Source of the DNA: an uncultured Lachnospiraceae bacterium
GTDB lineage: Bacteria; Bacillota; Clostridia; Lachnospirales; Lachnospiraceae
Length of the DNA stretch: 23,650 nt
Direction: 5' to 3'
Assembly: GCA_910580005.1 (NCBI GenBank)
Contig: CAJTXH010000033.1
Coordinates: 1 to 23,650 of the forward strand
The first letter of the stretch is position 1, and each line of letters starts with the position of its first letter. Below the pieces are notes generated by a model. It saw only the letters and a list, made by a program, of their open reading frames with translations. It was not told where the DNA came from and made no database searches. A program made the position numbers and the translations under genes. This document shows, in pieces, positions 8,515 through 15,691 of this stretch.

Positions 8515-9009
8515 AAATCTCCGCCACCTCCCGGGCTATCCCTGCCAATTCAAAAACGGACATGCTTTCTAATGTATCTAAGCCTGTCCGCAGTATAATT
8601 GACAAATGTATAGTTAATTTGCGAAGACTGGAACCATCTGCCGGGCTTAATCCTCGCCATATAAAAAATTTGTTACACGGTTTTTAATTTTAAGTGCCTC
8701 TTTTGGTGGCAGGGACTGGAAAAATTCCACAGGCATGCCTGTAGCTTTTGATGATATAATACAGGCATATTCAAGGCTCATCTCTGGAATTACATTAACC
8801 GTACCACTACGCTCCATAATTTTATTAGCTGCAATCATATCCCTTGCACTGAGGTCTTCTAATCCGCTTAAATCTATTTTTTTATAAACAGCACCTTCAT
8901 ATGAAAAAGGCTTTTTAAACACAACAACCAGCTGGTTTTCCTCCTGCTGGCCAGGTGTTTCCTCTGCTGTTTTTTTATTTGTTTCCATCTCTTTTACTTC
9001 TTCTTCCAC
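8504..9009 (-). CDS. tail assembly chaperone, -1 frameshift product (gpE+E'-like, 168 aa)
   Basis: At TTTTTTA (plus-strand 8662-8668) the zero frame reads AAT TTT TTA TAT. Slipping back one base after TTA gives ATA TGG CGA, and this -1 frame stays open for 52 codons to a TAA at 8504-8506. The extension begins IWRGLSPADGSSLRKLTIHL and ends VFELAGIAREVAEIYGS. It ends 11 bases inside the tape measure gene and fills the otherwise empty 130-base gap between chaperone and tape measure. The fusion is 116 zero-frame residues plus 52. The arrangement matches the E/E+E' (lambda G/GT) frameshift conserved in long-tailed phages. The frameshift is inferred from sequence, not observed. Confidence 0.8.
8622..8668 (-). 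promoter_or_regulatory. programmed -1 frameshift signal: TTTTTTA heptamer plus downstream stem-loop
   Basis: On the minus strand the heptamer T_TTT_TTA is in the correct register with the chaperone frame (codons AAT TTT TTA). Five bases further on, CGAGGATT (8656-8649) can pair with AGTCTTCG (8629-8622). This makes an eight-pair stem with two G-U pairs and a 19-base loop. The spacer and position are those expected of a stimulatory element for -1 frameshifting. Confidence 0.7.
8647..9009 (-). CDS. E: tail assembly chaperone, unshifted product (P2 gpE / Mu gp41-type, Phage_TAC_7-like)
   Basis: A 120-residue protein starting at a GTG with AAGGAGG ten bases upstream. After an acidic, Gln-rich N-terminal stretch of about 26 residues comes VVVFKKPFSYEGAVYKKIDL, LSARDMIAANKIM, LEYACIISSKATGMPVEFFQ and LPPKEALKIKNRVTNFLYG. 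This is the pattern of the short tail assembly chaperone encoded just before the tape measure gene in contractile-tailed phages. It is thought to coat the tape measure protein during tail assembly. The gene ends in a slippery sequence and its main role is expected together with the longer frameshift product. Confidence 0.8.
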   Translation of the reverse strand: MEEEVKEMETNKKTAEETPGQQEENQLVVVFKKPFSYEGAVYKKIDLSGLEDLSARDMIAANKIMERSGTVNVIPEMSLEYACIISSKATGMPVEFFQSLPPKEALKIKNRVTNFLYGED

Positions 9010-9051
9010 AAAAACATGTCCTCCTTAATTTTTGTTAAACCATGTGCTTAA

Positions 9052-9570
9052 TCAGCACAGTTTCCTTATTTTTTTCAATAAATCTTTGCCATGTATTTTG
9101 TATACACTGTTAAGCTTGTCAAGCTCAATTTCGGTGACACCTCCTATTTCAATCAGGATATAAAGCAGCTCTAACTTTATGCTGCTGCCAGTCCCTTCAC
9201 CCTGTTTCATCTTGCCACCAGTAAGCCCTTTGTTTTTGCCACGGACTACAACACGCATGCCTTTCTCAGTTGTTGCACCTGTAGTATTTACCGTATACTG
9301 GATTGCACCCCTTAACGTAACATCAACAGATGAAATATCATCTGACAATATAAACAGGTCTTTATCCATTGTCCTGAAAGGTATCTCCATTTCCATGCTT
9401 CCAAACTGCCCGATTGCCGGGTCATCAATCTCGCCAAGTATTCCTGGGCCGCTTATTGTGCTTGTAAGCGATTCAAAATCTGGAAGCGTTACCTCGTCTG
9501 AAATGCCAACAAGCTGTGTCCCGTCTTTGTAAACATTAAACATATTTATTTTTGATGGTATGTTATACAT
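9052..9570 (-). CDS. FII: major tail tube protein (P2 FII-like)
   Basis: A 172-residue protein of the Phage_tube family: MYNIPSKINMFNVYKDGTQL at the N terminus, TLPDFESLTSTISGPGILGE, GQFGSMEMEIPFRTM and the C-terminal IEIGGVTEIELDKLNSVYKI. The polymer forms the inner tube around which the sheath contracts. The start has GGAGGTGA six bases upstream, and the sheath gene stop is 2 bases before the start codon, so sheath and tube are coupled. Family order sheath-tube-chaperone-tape measure is as in P2. Confidence 0.92.
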   Translation of the reverse strand: MYNIPSKINMFNVYKDGTQLVGISDEVTLPDFESLTSTISGPGILGEIDDPAIGQFGSMEMEIPFRTMDKDLFILSDDISSVDVTLRGAIQYTVNTTGATTEKGMRVVVRGKNKGLTGGKMKQGEGTGSSIKLELLYILIEIGGVTEIELDKLNSVYKIHGKDLLKKIRKLC

Positions 9571-9572
9571 AT

Positions 9573-11036
9573 CTATTCACCTCCGCTTAAAGCTGCTTCA
9601 AGCATTGACGGGTCAAATTCCAGTACATTCAGGATATACTCTGCTGGCGGGTATGGTGCCAGGTACTGGTGGAACTGTACTTTCCCGTTTATTATATCTG
9701 TTACAGGGTTTTCATCCTCTATATACTCAATCTTTGCCCCTGCACATTTACCCTGCGCCACATAAGAATTGCCCCTGATATTTTCAGCGTCACATATCGC
9801 TTCAACCAGCCTGAAATCAGCAGGGTCATCCACTTTCTGGAAATATGTCAGGATAAAACTGTTGCCCCACCATGAAAAGAAGCGGCGGCAGCAGAACCAG
9901 CGGTCTTTCGGGTCAGTTGTTGCCGGGTATGCTGCACTGTTATTCCCCCATGAACGGAAACCATTCCAGTTAATTGCTGTAACCACGCCGTAACTGTTTA
10001 CAAGGTTTGCCTGCTCCTGGTCTATAACTATCCCTCTGTTTTCTTCATCATCAAGGCACAGCCCTGTTATCGGGAGTGCTTTGTTGCTTGCGCTTAAATT
10101 TGGTATATCACCATTGGTTATGTCATTATAAGCCACCAGTGCGGAATATATGGCACTGTAATAATACACATCATTGCCAGTCCTTACCTTGGGCCATACT
10201 GGTTCCATATGGCAGCTTGAAAAACCAGACTTTTCTTTTACAGTTTTTACATCAGAATATGATGCTGCCCCGTCTGGTGTACAGTCTAAATCAACAATAC
10301 ATTCACATGTAAATACACCATTAATGTTTAAGCATTTTGCTGCCATTACTGATGCAACAACAGGGTCTTTTGAATGTCCTGGCGAAGTTATAAGCCCTGG
10401 TGTCACGCCGAACAGTGGGTATATCTGGCGTATAAGTTCAAGCCCGCTTTCTTTTTTTGCAGCAACATCATAGCCACCAATAATATCATTAGATGTCACC
10501 TTTGACGGGTCTATCATGTCACCAGAAATTTTTAAACTTTCTGCTCCTGCGGCACTGCCAGTCCCTAAAAGTGTAACAACAACAAACCCTGCACTGTCAA
10601 AACTGGCAATATAATCTGTCCCTTCTTCCAGCTTGTCCTCCCCGTTCTTTACAATAACCGTATCCAGCAAAACACCCTCAGACTGTAAAACAGCCTGCAT
10701 GTTATCCACATTACAGGCTGTTTCAGGTACTGCTATTTTATGTTTCTTTGGGTCAAGCACATTTATTAATATAATAGGGGCAACTGCAAATTTTACAAAT
10801 GTGGCACTTATGCTCTGATTAAGGCTGTAATCCTTTAAATTGTCCGAATACCCTACTGCTGCCGAAGCTTCTGCCAGGCTGTATGCAAGCTTTGGTATGT
10901 TTGTTGCTTTGTATGGGTCTTCTGCCAGGTTTACGGGTGAAACACCTACAGCCACCTGCAGGGCAGCAGTCCCTGTAACTGGTGCTACAAGGCTTGTAGG
11001 GTTTTCTAATATTTTTACTCCACGGTTATAAGCCAT
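9573..11036 (-). CDS. FI: contractile tail sheath protein (P2 FI-like)
   Basis: A 487-residue sheath subunit. The N terminus (MAYNRGVKILENPTSLVAPV) matches sheath proteins, whose N-terminal arm links neighbouring subunits. The C-terminal third holds INWNGFRSWGNNSAAYPATT followed by DRWFCCRRFFSWWGNSFILT. These are the conserved WGnrT and wrfv..RR motifs of the sheath domain used in contraction. The closing LAPYPPAEYILNVLEFDPSM also fits the family. The presence of this gene defines the phage as a myovirus. AGGAGG lies ten bases before the ATG. Confidence 0.95.
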   Translation of the reverse strand: MAYNRGVKILENPTSLVAPVTGTAALQVAVGVSPVNLAEDPYKATNIPKLAYSLAEASAAVGYSDNLKDYSLNQSISATFVKFAVAPIILINVLDPKKHKIAVPETACNVDNMQAVLQSEGVLLDTVIVKNGEDKLEEGTDYIASFDSAGFVVVTLLGTGSAAGAESLKISGDMIDPSKVTSNDIIGGYDVAAKKESGLELIRQIYPLFGVTPGLITSPGHSKDPVVASVMAAKCLNINGVFTCECIVDLDCTPDGAASYSDVKTVKEKSGFSSCHMEPVWPKVRTGNDVYYYSAIYSALVAYNDITNGDIPNLSASNKALPITGLCLDDEENRGIVIDQEQANLVNSYGVVTAINWNGFRSWGNNSAAYPATTDPKDRWFCCRRFFSWWGNSFILTYFQKVDDPADFRLVEAICDAENIRGNSYVAQGKCAGAKIEYIEDENPVTDIINGKVQFHQYLAPYPPAEYILNVLEFDPSMLEAALSGGE

Positions 11037-11042
11037 ATCCTG

Positions 11043-11381
11043 TTATCCCTCCTGTATTTCTTTGGCTGCTTTTTTAAATAAAATACCAAGTGCGCTTCCT
11101 TCTGTGTCTAACTCCCTGCCTGCCTGTGCAAGCTGGCTGGCTGGGATTATTAAAGAATTAAAAAACGGCTTTTCCTTAGCCTTTTTCTTAAGGCTTTCTG
11201 GCAAGCCGTTATTAAAAACTGTATACTGTTTTGCACCAGGGATACCAGGTCCTATATACACCTTCGGTTCTGTGTCTTTTGCCGCTTTATTGCCAGCATC
11301 TGGCAAAACATTGTCTGCCTTTTGTATCCCGTTGTCCGTTCTGGACACCTGCTCCTGTTTCTTTTCTACTTTTTCACTCAT
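11043..11381 (-). CDS. small phage structural-region protein of unknown function (upstream of sheath)
   Basis: A 112-residue protein with a charged, probably disordered N-terminal 38 residues. A core follows that starts KVYIGPGIPGAKQYTVFNNG and continues LPESLKKKAKEKPFFNSLII and PASQLAQAG. The core looks conserved among Clostridia prophages at this position, but I know no assigned function. The start overlaps the previous stop as ATGA, with GGGAGG ten bases upstream. The position directly before the sheath gene suggests a tail completion or tail initiator role; that is inference only. Confidence 0.7.
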   Translation of the reverse strand: MSEKVEKKQEQVSRTDNGIQKADNVLPDAGNKAAKDTEPKVYIGPGIPGAKQYTVFNNGLPESLKKKAKEKPFFNSLIIPASQLAQAGRELDTEGSALGILFKKAAKEIQEG

Positions 11382-11896
11382 GCATATCTGTCCTCCCTTA
11401 CTATTGATGCAATCTCAAATGCCATGCCCATGCCTCCAAAGTAATAGGGGTATGATTCTTCTTCCTGCAAAGCCCATGTTACAGGGTATTGTATAGTGTA
11501 TTTCCCATTAAGCACTGGCATTTTTGCAAACCTTTCATAAATTTTTGCTATTATGTTTAATATGTCCTTATGTCCCTGTTTGTCATAACCTGGCTCATAT
11601 ATGCCTATAAGAAGGTTAATATTAACTGTCTGCGCACTGTCTGGATTTTCTATTTCCCCGTCACTGGCCCGCACTATTATATATGGATACGGGTCCGGGC
11701 TGGTCATTCCATCTGCCAGTCCGTTTTCCAAAAGTTCTGGTGGTATTTCCTCCTGTCCTGCAGGCTCTGGCATTGGAAGAAGCTGCCTGAATACATGCAT
11801 TTTGTCCATGCCACCGTCTGGTTTTTTCAGGCTGTAACCTTTAAAAATTTTCCTAAGTTCTTCTGCAAGCTCATCCTGTAAAAATGTTGCAACCAT
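11378..11896 (-). CDS. putative tail completion / tail terminator-like protein
   Basis: A 172-residue protein. Notable segments are DPYPYIIVRASDGEI, a strand VNINLLIGIYEPG, a helix HKDILNIIAKIYERFAKM and the C-terminal SYPYYFGGMGMAFEIASI. The alternating strand-helix-strand plan and the place between the Minor_tail_Z protein and the sheath are those of tail terminator or completion proteins (lambda U / P2 R-S region). No diagnostic motif lets me name it. It starts two bases after the upstream stop with GGGGAA upstream and ends by coupling (ATGA) to the next gene. Confidence 0.65.
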   Translation of the reverse strand: MVATFLQDELAEELRKIFKGYSLKKPDGGMDKMHVFRQLLPMPEPAGQEEIPPELLENGLADGMTSPDPYPYIIVRASDGEIENPDSAQTVNINLLIGIYEPGYDKQGHKDILNIIAKIYERFAKMPVLNGKYTIQYPVTWALQEEESYPYYFGGMGMAFEIASIVREDRYA

Positions 11897-11897
11897 T

Positions 11898-12530
11898 TTA
11901 AATTTCCCCTTTTAGTGCACGCAGCACATGTCTGTTTACAGCTTCCTGTAAATCATTTTGTATATATGGTTCTACAACCCCGTATACCTGTTTCTCATTC
12001 CCTATCATTTCAGGTATGGAAGCACCCATTTTTTCAGAAATCTCACCTTTCTGTCCACGTTTCATACCTTCATTCCTTTGGAAAATCCCAATATGGTTGC
12101 TTTTCATTTGAGCTACGAACCATTTTAATTTTGCTAATTCAGATGGTTTAAACCTTGTACCTTTAAGTATTTTTCCGGTTGCACTTACACCGCCTGCACC
12201 TGTCTGATACCTGCGCAATGTTGGATTAAAATACTTTCCTGTACCTAGTGTACCTTCCCTGTATGAGAATTTTGCAAGGGGAATTCTTTTACCACTTGCA
12301 TGGATAACAGCTTCTGGGTTGTTATTTGTAGCAAGCTTTATACCCATGACACTTTTAAAACCAGAAACTTTGACAACGTATTTTTTCTTCGCTTCCTTAG
12401 CAAGCCTTGAACGTGCTTTCCTGGCAGTGTCATTAACAGCCAGTTTAAGCACTTTAGGGGCTTTTTCTTTCATGCTGCCAAGATGCCGCTCTATCTGGTT
12501 AAGGTTTACTGCTTTAATTGTTACACTCAA
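11898..12530 (-). CDS. prophage minor tail protein Z-like / virion morphogenesis protein
   Basis: A 210-residue, Lys/Arg-rich protein that starts at TTG. The start shares bases with the previous gene's TGA and has GGAGG ten bases upstream. Residues 20-60 (KAPKVLKLAVNDTARKARSR, then KKKYVVKVSGFKSVMGIK) fit the Minor_tail_Z pattern. The middle has FNPTLRRYQTGAGGVSATGK and the C terminus is helical with NDLQEAVNRHVLRAL. Proteins of this type lie among head-tail completion genes; their exact role is not well established. An ATG start is absent at the N terminus, so TTG is preferred on the basis of the ribosome binding site. Confidence 0.7.
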   Translation of the reverse strand: MSVTIKAVNLNQIERHLGSMKEKAPKVLKLAVNDTARKARSRLAKEAKKKYVVKVSGFKSVMGIKLATNNNPEAVIHASGKRIPLAKFSYREGTLGTGKYFNPTLRRYQTGAGGVSATGKILKGTRFKPSELAKLKWFVAQMKSNHIGIFQRNEGMKRGQKGEISEKMGASIPEMIGNEKQVYGVVEPYIQNDLQEAVNRHVLRALKGEI

Positions 12531-12862
12531 TTTTTATTCGCCTCCAGGTGCAGGGAATACACGCCGCTTTCGTTTATGCTGTCAGCTACAATAAATGTTA
12601 AACCATCAATAACGACAGGTTTGCCAATGCCTGGAAGTGGGCCAAAATCCAGAGCACTGGCATATACAAGTGTCTGCTTCTTGTATATGCCATCCATATG
12701 GCTCTTCACTCTCTTTTCACGTTCTGTGAGTTCATTATCATCAATAATAATAACCATCTTTTTACCATCGACTGTATGTTCCTCACCAAATTCCAAGGGA
12801 TTTAGAAATATTGTTTTTACATCATTACGTAAAAGCTCTTTAAAAGCCATTTTTTTATGCAC
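12527..12862 (-). CDS. head-tail joining / attachment protein (lambda gpFII-like)
   Basis: I choose the GTG at 12862 because AAGGAGG lies seven bases upstream. The first ATG in the core (MAFKELLRNDVK, 12850) has that site 19 bases away, and the ATG at 12901 has none. The product is 111 residues. The pattern FLNPLEFGEEHTVDGKKMVI, then IDDNELTEREK, then ALDFGPLPGIGKPVVIDGLT and a closing VYSLHLEANKN matches small head-tail attachment proteins (Phage_attach-like): a catalytically empty beta barrel sealing the head-tail interface. It overlaps the upstream gene by 8 bases and the downstream TTG by 4. Confidence 0.65.
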   Translation of the reverse strand: MHKKMAFKELLRNDVKTIFLNPLEFGEEHTVDGKKMVIIIDDNELTEREKRVKSHMDGIYKKQTLVYASALDFGPLPGIGKPVVIDGLTFIVADSINESGVYSLHLEANKN

Positions 12863-13166
12863 TGGATTTCCTCCTTCCCCTGGACGGTTCTGGCTGTGCA
12901 CCCCTTGTTTTCCTGGATGGCGGCTTCCCTGCTAAATCCTGTCCTGTGCCAGCAGATGGATAAGCATTGCCTGTAATGCCCGGAATGGCAGTTGCCATAC
13001 TTGCTTTTACTGCTTGTTTTTCTGCTGTACTGTCTTCTTCCCATACAGCCGTACCATTCTGCACCCATTCTTTTACAAACCCTGCATCATACAATGGCAG
13101 CATGTCACCAGGTTCATAATTATGGTTTCCAAAAAGCACAGGAAAAACTGCTGTAAGCCGTCCCAT
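12855..13166 (-). CDS. small head-region protein of unknown function
   Basis: A 103-residue protein. Residues 1-45 look folded (MGRLTAVFPVLFGNHNYEPG, LPLYDAGFVKEWVQNGTAVW). Residues 60-103 are low complexity, rich in Pro, Arg, Ser and Gly (SRKTRGAQPEPSRGRRKSSA), and probably disordered. The ATG shares its A with the stop codon of the DUF2190 gene (TGATG), with no good ribosome binding site of its own, so translation is probably coupled. I do not recognise a named family; position between capsid cement and head-tail joining genes suggests a connector or head completion part. Confidence 0.65.
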   Translation of the reverse strand: MGRLTAVFPVLFGNHNYEPGDMLPLYDAGFVKEWVQNGTAVWEEDSTAEKQAVKASMATAIPGITGNAYPSAGTGQDLAGKPPSRKTRGAQPEPSRGRRKSSA

Positions 13167-13498
13167 CAGCCTGCAAGTTTCACAAGGATAACGGCATCAC
13201 CTGCAGCCGCTGCCTGTGCTGCATAGCCCGCCAGGACTGTGCCATCACCTTTGGTATCTGTAATGCCGTCCCCGTCAAAATATACATCTGTACCCATCCC
13301 GACATCCCCTTCTGATGTTTTAGGGATTTCAAACACACCTGTAACATGCAGCGAACCTGTTTCACCAGGCAGGATATCTGTACCAGCAACACCTATACGC
13401 CCTCCGAAAGTGATAACTGTATTTGCTTCAATAACTGTTGTGCCAGTATTAATATAATCGAGGGTTTCTCCTCTTTGCCAGAATTCAGCTTTGCCCAT
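13166..13498 (-). CDS. DUF2190 family capsid protein (decoration/cement-like)
   Basis: A 110-residue beta-rich protein with no Cys. The sequence has YINTGTTVIEANTVITFGGR, IGVAGTDILPGETGSLHVTG, FEIPK and DVYFDGDGITDTKGDGTVLA, ending AGDAVILVKL. This is the characteristic DUF2190 pattern (G..i.......i.AG.vv..g...gVA.t.i..G..G...v.G.f.vpK). Family members lie next to the major capsid gene and are regarded as capsid decoration or cement proteins. It is 15 bases downstream of the major capsid gene, with GGAGG before the ATG. Confidence 0.85.
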   Translation of the reverse strand: MGKAEFWQRGETLDYINTGTTVIEANTVITFGGRIGVAGTDILPGETGSLHVTGVFEIPKTSEGDVGMGTDVYFDGDGITDTKGDGTVLAGYAAQAAAAGDAVILVKLAG

Positions 13499-13513
13499 AG
13501 TATATCCCTCCTC

Positions 13514-15085
13514 CTATGCTGTTATCTTTTCACCAGGGTTCTTTACAATGCCACGGAAATCCCTTGCAGTAATGCCCCAGTCAAGGTAAATGTCCCACTG
13601 GAACCCTAAAACACCTGGTGTTTCCATCCTTCTTACAGTCGGTGTTTCCTGCCCGTTCAGGTAATTGACCTGTATGCCCCTTACACTTGAAGGGTTTGCT
13701 GTCATAAACCATGGCACAGGCTTGTCACCAGCAAACGCATTAAGCACTGGTGTCTGTATTGTCCTTAACGGGTAGTTATATAACGGGTTGATATCATTAT
13801 TGGCTGAACCTGTTACCTGTGCGCTGTGGAAAATTACCGCCAGGTCAAACTCATACCCTACAGGCACAATAATATTCTGCGGTGTAATATAAATTGCCTC
13901 CCCGAACGGGTCTTTCTGTCTCTGCATCTGTAAAATCATTGCCTGTATAGCTGCCTGTGCAGGTTTTGAACCTTTTTCCATGACATTATTGTGTTTTGCG
14001 TCAAAAAGGTTAAGCCCGTCAAAAATTTTGCTGTTATTATAAAGCAGTGAATAAACTGCCTTGTCAATGGTTTTTTTCGCACTGGCTGCGTAAAGCCCTG
14101 GCACTTCTGTCAGGAAACCGATATCATCATTGATAAATGCCTGCCTTGTCATGCTGAAAGAGCGTCCATAAGTGTCAACTTTAAAATTAGGAAGCAGTTT
14201 TGTTTCTGGCTTCATTGGTTTAAGTTCCCCATTTTCAGGAACCAGAAGGAAATCACCCATGCCGCCTATCAAATATTCATGGTCTGGTGTCATCTTAAAA
14301 TCTTTTACACTGCCCTTTGATGTCCATTCCTGGAATGTAGTAGGGACTTCATTATAGAGCTGTACAATGCTTTTTTTGATTGTATTGTCAAGAATGGCTG
14401 GGAATGCCGCTGTTGGGTTATAAAACTGGCGGCACAGCTCTGAATACATTTCATCAGGATGCATCCTTAACAGGTCTGATATGTTCTTCCCGTCCCTGCT
14501 TAAACATTCAATCCCAAGGTCTCTTAAACTTAGTGCCCTTAACTCACCAGCCCCTTCTGCTGGTGATTCAACTGGCAGCCCTGCACGCATCAGGAGCGCA
14601 TCAGAAGCCCTGTGCCTGAAAGTGTCCTCTTCATCCCTTGTTACCTGCACATCCACAGGTGCACCTGTACTCCTGAGCCCTTCAAGTATTGCTGCCCTGA
14701 CCTGTTCCAGTGTGTCCCCGTTGCGTATATGCTCTGACGGGTCAGTATCAAAATCACGGCAGAGTGCCATAATTTCTGTTATACGGTTACGCTCTGCTGT
14801 TGTGGCATCCCTCTGGGCTGTGTCTGGTACTGCCAGAACCTGTGGCTGTTGTGGGGAATACATATGCGGCTGTCCGTCTGACGGTGCGCCAGATGCCCCT
14901 GTATTTCCACCAAGTCCCCTTTCCTGTGCTTCAATTTCTGCATCTGCCTGTTCAATTTCCCGCTGGTAACTGTTAAATTCCGCCTGCTCCTCCGCTGTCA
15001 GGCTGCGGTTTCCATCCGCCTTTGCTGCATTTACAATGGCCTGCTGCTTAAGTATTGCAGCTTCCCGTCTCTGTTCTGGTGTCAT
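13514..15085 (-). CDS. major capsid protein with fused N-terminal scaffold region
   Basis: A 523-residue protein. Residues 1-58 are a charged coiled coil (MTPEQRREAAILKQQAIVNA, ending EIEAQERG), like the HK97 delta domain. Residues 95-220 form a helical region (AERNRITEIMALCRDFDTDP) also known from protease-capsid fusion proteins. The coat domain begins near 221 (FYNPTAAFPAILDNTIKKSI) and includes SFSMTRQAFINDDIGFLTEV, IIVPVGYEFDLA and the final VLGFQWDIYLDWGITARDFR. The N-terminal part is expected to act as internal scaffold and be removed by the adjacent protease. GGGAGG lies eight bases before the ATG, and the start is only 3 bases after the protease stop. Confidence 0.9.
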   Translation of the reverse strand: MTPEQRREAAILKQQAIVNAAKADGNRSLTAEEQAEFNSYQREIEQADAEIEAQERGLGGNTGASGAPSDGQPHMYSPQQPQVLAVPDTAQRDATTAERNRITEIMALCRDFDTDPSEHIRNGDTLEQVRAAILEGLRSTGAPVDVQVTRDEEDTFRHRASDALLMRAGLPVESPAEGAGELRALSLRDLGIECLSRDGKNISDLLRMHPDEMYSELCRQFYNPTAAFPAILDNTIKKSIVQLYNEVPTTFQEWTSKGSVKDFKMTPDHEYLIGGMGDFLLVPENGELKPMKPETKLLPNFKVDTYGRSFSMTRQAFINDDIGFLTEVPGLYAASAKKTIDKAVYSLLYNNSKIFDGLNLFDAKHNNVMEKGSKPAQAAIQAMILQMQRQKDPFGEAIYITPQNIIVPVGYEFDLAVIFHSAQVTGSANNDINPLYNYPLRTIQTPVLNAFAGDKPVPWFMTANPSSVRGIQVNYLNGQETPTVRRMETPGVLGFQWDIYLDWGITARDFRGIVKNPGEKITA

Positions 15086-15088
15086 TAT

Positions 15089-15691
15089 TTATACCTCCCG
15101 TTTTTTATTCCTGTTTACCTGGAGCTGTGCTTCAAAATATGTCAGTGCCATCCTTTCTGGCATACCATATCCTTCTGAACTGCGCCCGACCCCCACTGTG
15201 GCATCTGCCGGGACACTTACTATGCTTATCTCATATGGCATCCACTGCCTTGCAACTTCACAAGGCCCTGCAAAACGTCCGTCAGAAGATACTTTTCCTT
15301 GTGATACTTCTTCAATAACGCCAATCTTGTATCCTATAGAAACGCCTTTAAGAGTGCCGTTTTTTACTTTTTGGAAAACCAGTTCACTTGCCTCATCCCT
15401 GTCAAACTCGACCTCAGCCACGCCACGCTGGTTTTCAATCCATGCACGGTTTACTTTTCCTAAGACTTTATCCCTGTTATGGTTAAAAAGAAGCACACCT
15501 ATGGTATTAAGCCTTGTAAAATCTGCGGCAGCAGGGCTGTGGTCTAAAATTTCATTGCCCCAGTAACGGCTGTAAGGTTCTTCTGAAGAAAAAGAAAGAA
15601 TGAGTTTACGCTCATTCCCTTCACCTTCTATAGCCCTGATTGTTGCCGGGTTAAACTCTCTGGTCTGGTTTCCCTTCCTGCTGCCCTCCAC
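15089..15691 (-). CDS. prohead maturation protease (HK97/S78-like), non-ATG start
   Basis: The conserved protein begins around REFNPATIRAIEGEGNERKL. It has NTIGVLLFNHNRDKVLGKVN (candidate catalytic His), NGTLKGVSIGYKIGVIEEVS (candidate catalytic Ser) and EISIVSVPADATVGVGRSS, the classic HK97-type prohead protease signature. There is no ATG between 15862 and the first motif. The ATG at 15862 lies deep inside the portal gene without a ribosome binding site. I propose the GTG at 15691, giving 200 residues with His71 and Ser118. Its AAGGA is only 2 bases away, so the start is uncertain. The gene overlaps the portal gene by about 41 bases in the +1 frame. Function is secure; the start is not. Confidence 0.8.
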   Translation of the reverse strand: MEGSRKGNQTREFNPATIRAIEGEGNERKLILSFSSEEPYSRYWGNEILDHSPAAADFTRLNTIGVLLFNHNRDKVLGKVNRAWIENQRGVAEVEFDRDEASELVFQKVKNGTLKGVSIGYKIGVIEEVSQGKVSSDGRFAGPCEVARQWMPYEISIVSVPADATVGVGRSSEGYGMPERMALTYFEAQLQVNRNKKREV

